DNA from: Verrucomicrobiota bacterium
GTDB lineage: Bacteria; Verrucomicrobiota; Verrucomicrobiia; Opitutales; Opitutaceae
Direction: 5' to 3'
Length of the DNA: 15,778 nucleotides
Assembly: GCA_023457715.1 (NCBI GenBank)
Contig: JAEWKR010000150.1
Coordinates: 1 to 15,778, forward strand
Shown piece by piece: positions 13,399-15,778 of the stretch; position 1 is the stretch's first letter; each line of letters begins with the position of its first letter. The position numbers and the translations under genes were made by a program. Below the pieces are notes generated by a model, which made no database searches, was not told where the DNA came from, and saw nothing but the letters and a program-made list of their open reading frames with translations.

Positions 13399-13413
13399 CC
13401 CGGCTTAGCCGGG
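13399..13413 (-). terminator. Hairpin touching the PCD stop codon
   Basis: CCCGGC (13399-13404) and GCCGGG (13408-13413) pair around TTA, immediately beyond the minus-strand stop at 13414. The minus strand then reads GATTTGAAATTTGAGATTG, moderately T-rich but with no clean T-run. It is also a member of the short stem/tiny-loop palindromes found elsewhere in the spacers. Confidence 0.4.
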
Positions 13414-13707
13414 CTATCCCACCCACGACACGGCCTGTATCCGTTTGGCCAATTCTACATCCTTGGCCGTGATCTTGTTGCCGGAATGGTGCGTCGCGAG
13501 CCGGATGCTCACCTCGTCGTAGCTGTTGCTCCAGTCCGGGTGGTGGTTCAGCGCCTCGGCGTCGAAGGCGACTCGCACCATGAAGGCGATTGCCTCGCGA
13601 AACGAACCGAACGTGAACGTCTTCGTCAGCGCGTCACCGTCTTGAGTCCAGCCGGGCAGTTGTTGCAGCGCCTCTGTAATTTGCCCCGCCGTCAGCATGG
13701 TACTCAT
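13414..13707 (-). CDS. 4a-hydroxytetrahydrobiopterin dehydratase (pterin-4a-carbinolamine dehydratase)
   Basis: 97 aa from the ATG at 13707, the usual size for this small alpha/beta enzyme. It dehydrates 4a-hydroxy-tetrahydropterin so that the pterin cofactor of aromatic amino-acid hydroxylases can be recycled. The active-site block is intact: L-NHHPDWSNSYDEVSIRLATH, with H55, H56 and H73 matching the family's catalytic histidines, after the LPGW (17-20) and F-FGSFREAIAFM segments. The frame is open 11 codons further upstream, and an ATG at 13698 is a second option; MST at 13707 seems most natural, though no Shine-Dalgarno supports any of them. No phenylalanine hydroxylase is adjacent. Solo members have been linked by others to molybdopterin metabolism, which would fit a genome encoding the molybdenum hydroxylase at 6422-9273, but that is inference. 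Confidence 0.92.
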   Translation of the reverse strand: MSTMLTAGQITEALQQLPGWTQDGDALTKTFTFGSFREAIAFMVRVAFDAEALNHHPDWSNSYDEVSIRLATHHSGNKITAKDVELAKRIQAVSWVG

Positions 13708-13888
13708 TCGGGAACGTGCGCGCCAGCCGCGCAGCGTCAAATGTGGTCGAGCTGAACCAATGGCCCCTGCAGGACCCGAAATATGGATTGCGGTGGCGTA
13801 CGCGCCCCGCGTGCGGTGAACGAGTTTGCAGCTGGAAAGCGTGACGGAAGGACCGACGAACGCATGGATCGCTCCTGCTGCGCCCTTC

Positions 13889-13922
13889 TGAAATCTGAAA
13901 TTTGAAATCTGAAATTTGAAAT
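13889..13922 (+). repeat. TGAAAT[C/T] heptamer repeat
   Basis: Five heptamers, TGAAATC, TGAAATT, TGAAATC, TGAAATT and TGAAAT(G), equivalent to 2.4 copies of a 14-mer. A related single stretch, CTCAAATTTCAAATCC, is at 13385-13400. In verrucomicrobial and planctomycete genomes I recall this as a common intergenic repeat. The rest of the 319-bp divergent spacer (13708-14026) holds no gene. Its segment 13785-13850 has GCGGTGGC and CGGTG blocks that may be an old repeat. Confidence 0.85.
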
Positions 13923-13945
13923 GCGCGGCGCAGCGGCGCTAAGAT
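13916..13945 (+). promoter_or_regulatory. Candidate promoter for the isomerase gene, -35 inside the heptamer repeat
   Basis: TTGAAA (13916-13921, 5 of 6 matches to TTGACA), an 18-nt very GC-rich spacer, and TAAGAT (13940-13945, 4 of 6 matches to TATAAT). Transcription would begin at about 13952, giving a leader of about 75 nt ahead of the ATG at 14027. The -35 box is formed by the last unit of the TGAAAT repeat. Confidence 0.45.
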
Positions 13946-14026
13946 TATCCATATCCTCGCCGCAACTCTCCATTCCCTTTGACCGCCCGCTCTGCCAGAC
14001 TGAGCCTCTCGCCTTTCGCCCCCCCC

Positions 14027-15640
14027 ATGAAAACCGTTCTTCTCGTCGCCAACGGCGATCTTCGCTCCTCCGCCAACGAGGTCTGCTGGCCCGCGCAGCA
14101 TGCCATGGAACAGGCCCTCGCGGCCGCGGTGGCCAAACAGGGCTACAAGCTGGTTCGCGCCCACCCCTTCAAGCCGAAGCAGAAGCACGGTTTCATCGGT
14201 TCGCAGAAGGAGGGGATGGAGGTCTTCGCCACCATCGACCCGGAAACGCCGCTCATCGTGGCCGAGGCAGTGTGGCAGTATTCGCACCATATTCTCCATG
14301 GTCTCGTCTCGCACCGCGCCCCGATCCTGACCGTGGCCAATTGGAGCGGCACCTGGCCCGGCCTGGTCGGCATGCTCAATCTCAACGGCTCGCTCACCAA
14401 GGCGGGTGTCAAGTACTCGACGCTTTGGAGCGGGGACTTCACAGACGAGGCGTTTGTGAACGGCCTGCAAACCTGGCTGAAGACGGGCGTCGTCAAGCAC
14501 CGCACGTCGCACGTGGCGCCCCTCGCCAAAGCCAAGCTGCCGCCGGCCGCAAAAAAGATCGCGAAGGAGCTGGCCGACGAACTCCGCCGCCGGAAGTCGA
14601 TCATGGGCGTGTTCGACGAAGGCTGCATGGGGATGTTCAACGCCATCATCCCCGACGAACTTCTCTTCCAGACCGGCGTGTACAAGGAGCGGCTGTCCCA
14701 ATCTGCGCTTTACTACGGCGCCACGCAGGTCAGCGATGCGGATGCCGAAGCGGTGTTCGCCTGGCTGCAGAAGAAGGGAATGAAATTCCATCTTGGCACC
14801 GATGAGGCGACCGAACTCACCGAGCAGCAGGTCCTCTGGCAGTGCAAAACCTACATCGCCGCGCTCCGGATCGCCGACGAGTTCGGGTGCGACGCGATCG
14901 GCATCCAGTACCAGCAGGGACTGAAAGACCTTCTGCCGGCGAGCGACCTGGTGGAAGGCATTCTCAACAACGCAGACCGCCCGCCGGTGAAGAATGCCGC
15001 CGGCAAGGTCATCAAGGCCGGGCAGCCGTTGACGCACTTCAATGAAGTCGACGAGTGCGCCGGGTTGGACGGCATCTTCACGCAGCGGGTCCACACCGCG
15101 CTCGGCCAGCCGGTGGAAAACACCCTGCATGACCTGCGCTGGGGTGATTGGGATCAAAGCGGGACCACCGACGAGTACGTCTGGGTGTTTCTCATTTCGG
15201 GCAGCGCGCCGCCCGCGCATCACGTCGGTGGCTACAAGGGCACCGACTCACTCCGCCAGCCGCCGATGTACTTCCGCCTCGGCGGCGGCACTGTGCGCGG
15301 CATCGCCAAACCCGGCGAGATCGTCTGGAGCCGGATCTTTGTCGAAGCCGGTAAACTCAAGATGGACCTCGGCCGGGCAAAGGTGATCACCCTCCCGCTG
15401 CCCGAGACGGAACGGCGCTGGAAGGAAACCACCGTGCAATGGCCGATCATGCACGCGGTGACCTATGGGGTGACGCGCGACCAGATGATGGCCCGGCACA
15501 AGGCGAACCACATTCAGGTGGCCTACGCGAACTCCGCCAAGGAAGCGGACCTCGCGCTCTACACCAAAGCCGCGCTCGCCGCCGAACTCGGCCTCGAAGT
15601 CAGCCTCTGCGGCACCAAAGCCGACGGCACCCCGTTCTGA
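14027..15640 (+). CDS. L-fucose/L-arabinose isomerase-family protein
   Basis: 537 aa, cytoplasmic, no signal peptide. The N-terminal Rossmann-like region opens MKTVLLVANGDLRSSANEVC and carries SHHILHGLVSHRAPILTVAN and WSGTWPGLVGMLNLNGSLTK, resembling the FucI/AraA fold. The middle has VFDEGCMGMFNAIIPDEL (E198 a candidate metal ligand), CDAIGIQYQQGLKDLLPASD and FNEVDECAGLDG. The C-terminal part has FLISGSAPPAHHVGGYKG and MARHKANHIQVAYA (H491 and H495 candidate ligands). Such enzymes interconvert aldose and ketose sugars with a divalent metal, but this branch is distant from characterised FucI, so the substrate is open. The ATG at 14027 follows eight consecutive Cs and no Shine-Dalgarno; a TTG at 13979 in frame is less likely. 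No fucose kinase, aldolase or transporter is adjacent. Confidence 0.82.
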   Translation: MKTVLLVANGDLRSSANEVCWPAQHAMEQALAAAVAKQGYKLVRAHPFKPKQKHGFIGSQKEGMEVFATIDPETPLIVAEAVWQYSHHILHGLVSHRAPILTVANWSGTWPGLVGMLNLNGSLTKAGVKYSTLWSGDFTDEAFVNGLQTWLKTGVVKHRTSHVAPLAKAKLPPAAKKIAKELADELRRRKSIMGVFDEGCMGMFNAIIPDELLFQTGVYKERLSQSALYYGATQVSDADAEAVFAWLQKKGMKFHLGTDEATELTEQQVLWQCKTYIAALRIADEFGCDAIGIQYQQGLKDLLPASDLVEGILNNADRPPVKNAAGKVIKAGQPLTHFNEVDECAGLDGIFTQRVHTALGQPVENTLHDLRWGDWDQSGTTDEYVWVFLISGSAPPAHHVGGYKGTDSLRQPPMYFRLGGGTVRGIAKPGEIVWSRIFVEAGKLKMDLGRAKVITLPLPETERRWKETTVQWPIMHAVTYGVTRDQMMARHKANHIQVAYANSAKEADLALYTKAALAAELGLEVSLCGTKADGTPF

Positions 15641-15678
15641 ATGGCCGCAAAAAGGCATAGCGCGGCGGAGCCGCAACC
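15641..15678 (-). repeat. REP-like element, copy 5, starting at the isomerase stop codon
   Basis: On the minus strand it reads GGTTGCGGC-tcc-GCCGC, then CTTTTTGCGGCCAT. The GCGGC/GCCGC stem matches copies 1 and 2 while the loop differs (tcc versus gta). It begins in the base right after the TGA of the isomerase gene. A small ACTGC-ggta-GCAGT hairpin follows at 15690-15703. Confidence 0.75.
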
Positions 15679-15746
15679 AAAGTGGGAAGACTGCGGTAGC
15701 AGTTTGGCCCGGTCTCGCGCTCCGCGACTCGCCGGTGGGTTCGGGG

Positions 15747-15778
15747 TTAGTCCTGCCGCGGGCGGTAGATTTGCTGGA
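15747..15778 (-). CDS. Possible C-terminus of a gene entering from the right edge
   Basis: The minus strand from 15777 reads QQIYRPRQD followed by TAA at 15747-15749. All codons are common in this GC-rich background (third positions mostly G or C) and the peptide looks like a natural protein end. Only nine codons are visible, so no family can be named and the call could be chance. Confidence 0.3.
   Translation of the reverse strand, partial: QQIYRPRQD

Noticed and set aside
13634..15223. 529-aa minus-strand frame antisense to the isomerase and running into the dehydratase
   Set aside because: Contains the translated heptamer repeat (ISNFRFQISDF-like), no family motif, and conflicts with two well supported genes.

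Overview
The window looks like chromosome from a GC-rich member of the Verrucomicrobiota, most likely an Opitutaceae-type bacterium. This placement is an inference. It rests on codon use with strong G/C at third positions, Tat-exported Gfo/Idh/MocA and molybdenum hydroxylase proteins, an L-fucose isomerase-like protein, and intergenic spacers packed with short repeats of kinds I associate with that phylum (GCAAAAAGGCGCAAAAGGCGC, TGAAATCTGAAATT, hairpins with a CTTCAG core). No rRNA or other phylogenetic marker is present to confirm it.

Layout. (1) 1-459 has no gene; it is a tandemly duplicated repeat block of about 180 bp with a long inverted repeat. (2) 460-6219, minus strand: an RND efflux pair (membrane-fusion lipoprotein, then the HAE1-type inner-membrane pump, 11 bp apart), followed by a secreted protein of unknown function with its own strong Shine-Dalgarno. 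No outer-membrane channel gene or regulator is linked. (3) 6422-9273, plus strand, divergent from the pump: a two-gene molybdenum hydroxylase of the isoquinoline 1-oxidoreductase (IorA/IorB) type. The small 2Fe-2S subunit overlaps the Tat-signal-bearing large subunit by 4 bp. (4) 9489-10853: a Tat-exported Gfo/Idh/MocA oxidoreductase, preceded by a 72-nt hexamer repeat that runs exactly up to its start codon. (5) 11095-11802: protein-L-isoaspartate O-methyltransferase with a likely signal peptide and a possible leaderless promoter. (6) 11974-12999: an orphan SAM-dependent methyltransferase with a coiled-coil, basic tail. (7) 13008-13413: a short coding remnant followed by repeat debris. (8) 13414-13707, minus strand: pterin-4a-carbinolamine dehydratase. 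(9) 14027-15640: an L-fucose isomerase-like protein. (10) The right edge may hold the last codons of another minus-strand gene.

How the parts relate. Only two groups behave like operons: fusion protein plus pump, and IorA-like plus IorB-like. Both exported redox enzymes (IorB-like and Gfo/Idh/MocA) carry twin-arginine signals, so much of the window acts in the periplasm. The remaining genes look like independent single-gene units separated by repeats.

I found no defence system, CRISPR array, phage, integrase, transposase, tRNA or rRNA. The most unusual content is non-coding: the hexamer tract abutting a start codon, the 39-bp hairpin array, a REP-like family with a conserved stem and variable loop, a heptamer repeat that appears to supply the -35 box of a promoter, and several genes that lack a Shine-Dalgarno and have pyrimidine-rich or possibly absent leaders.
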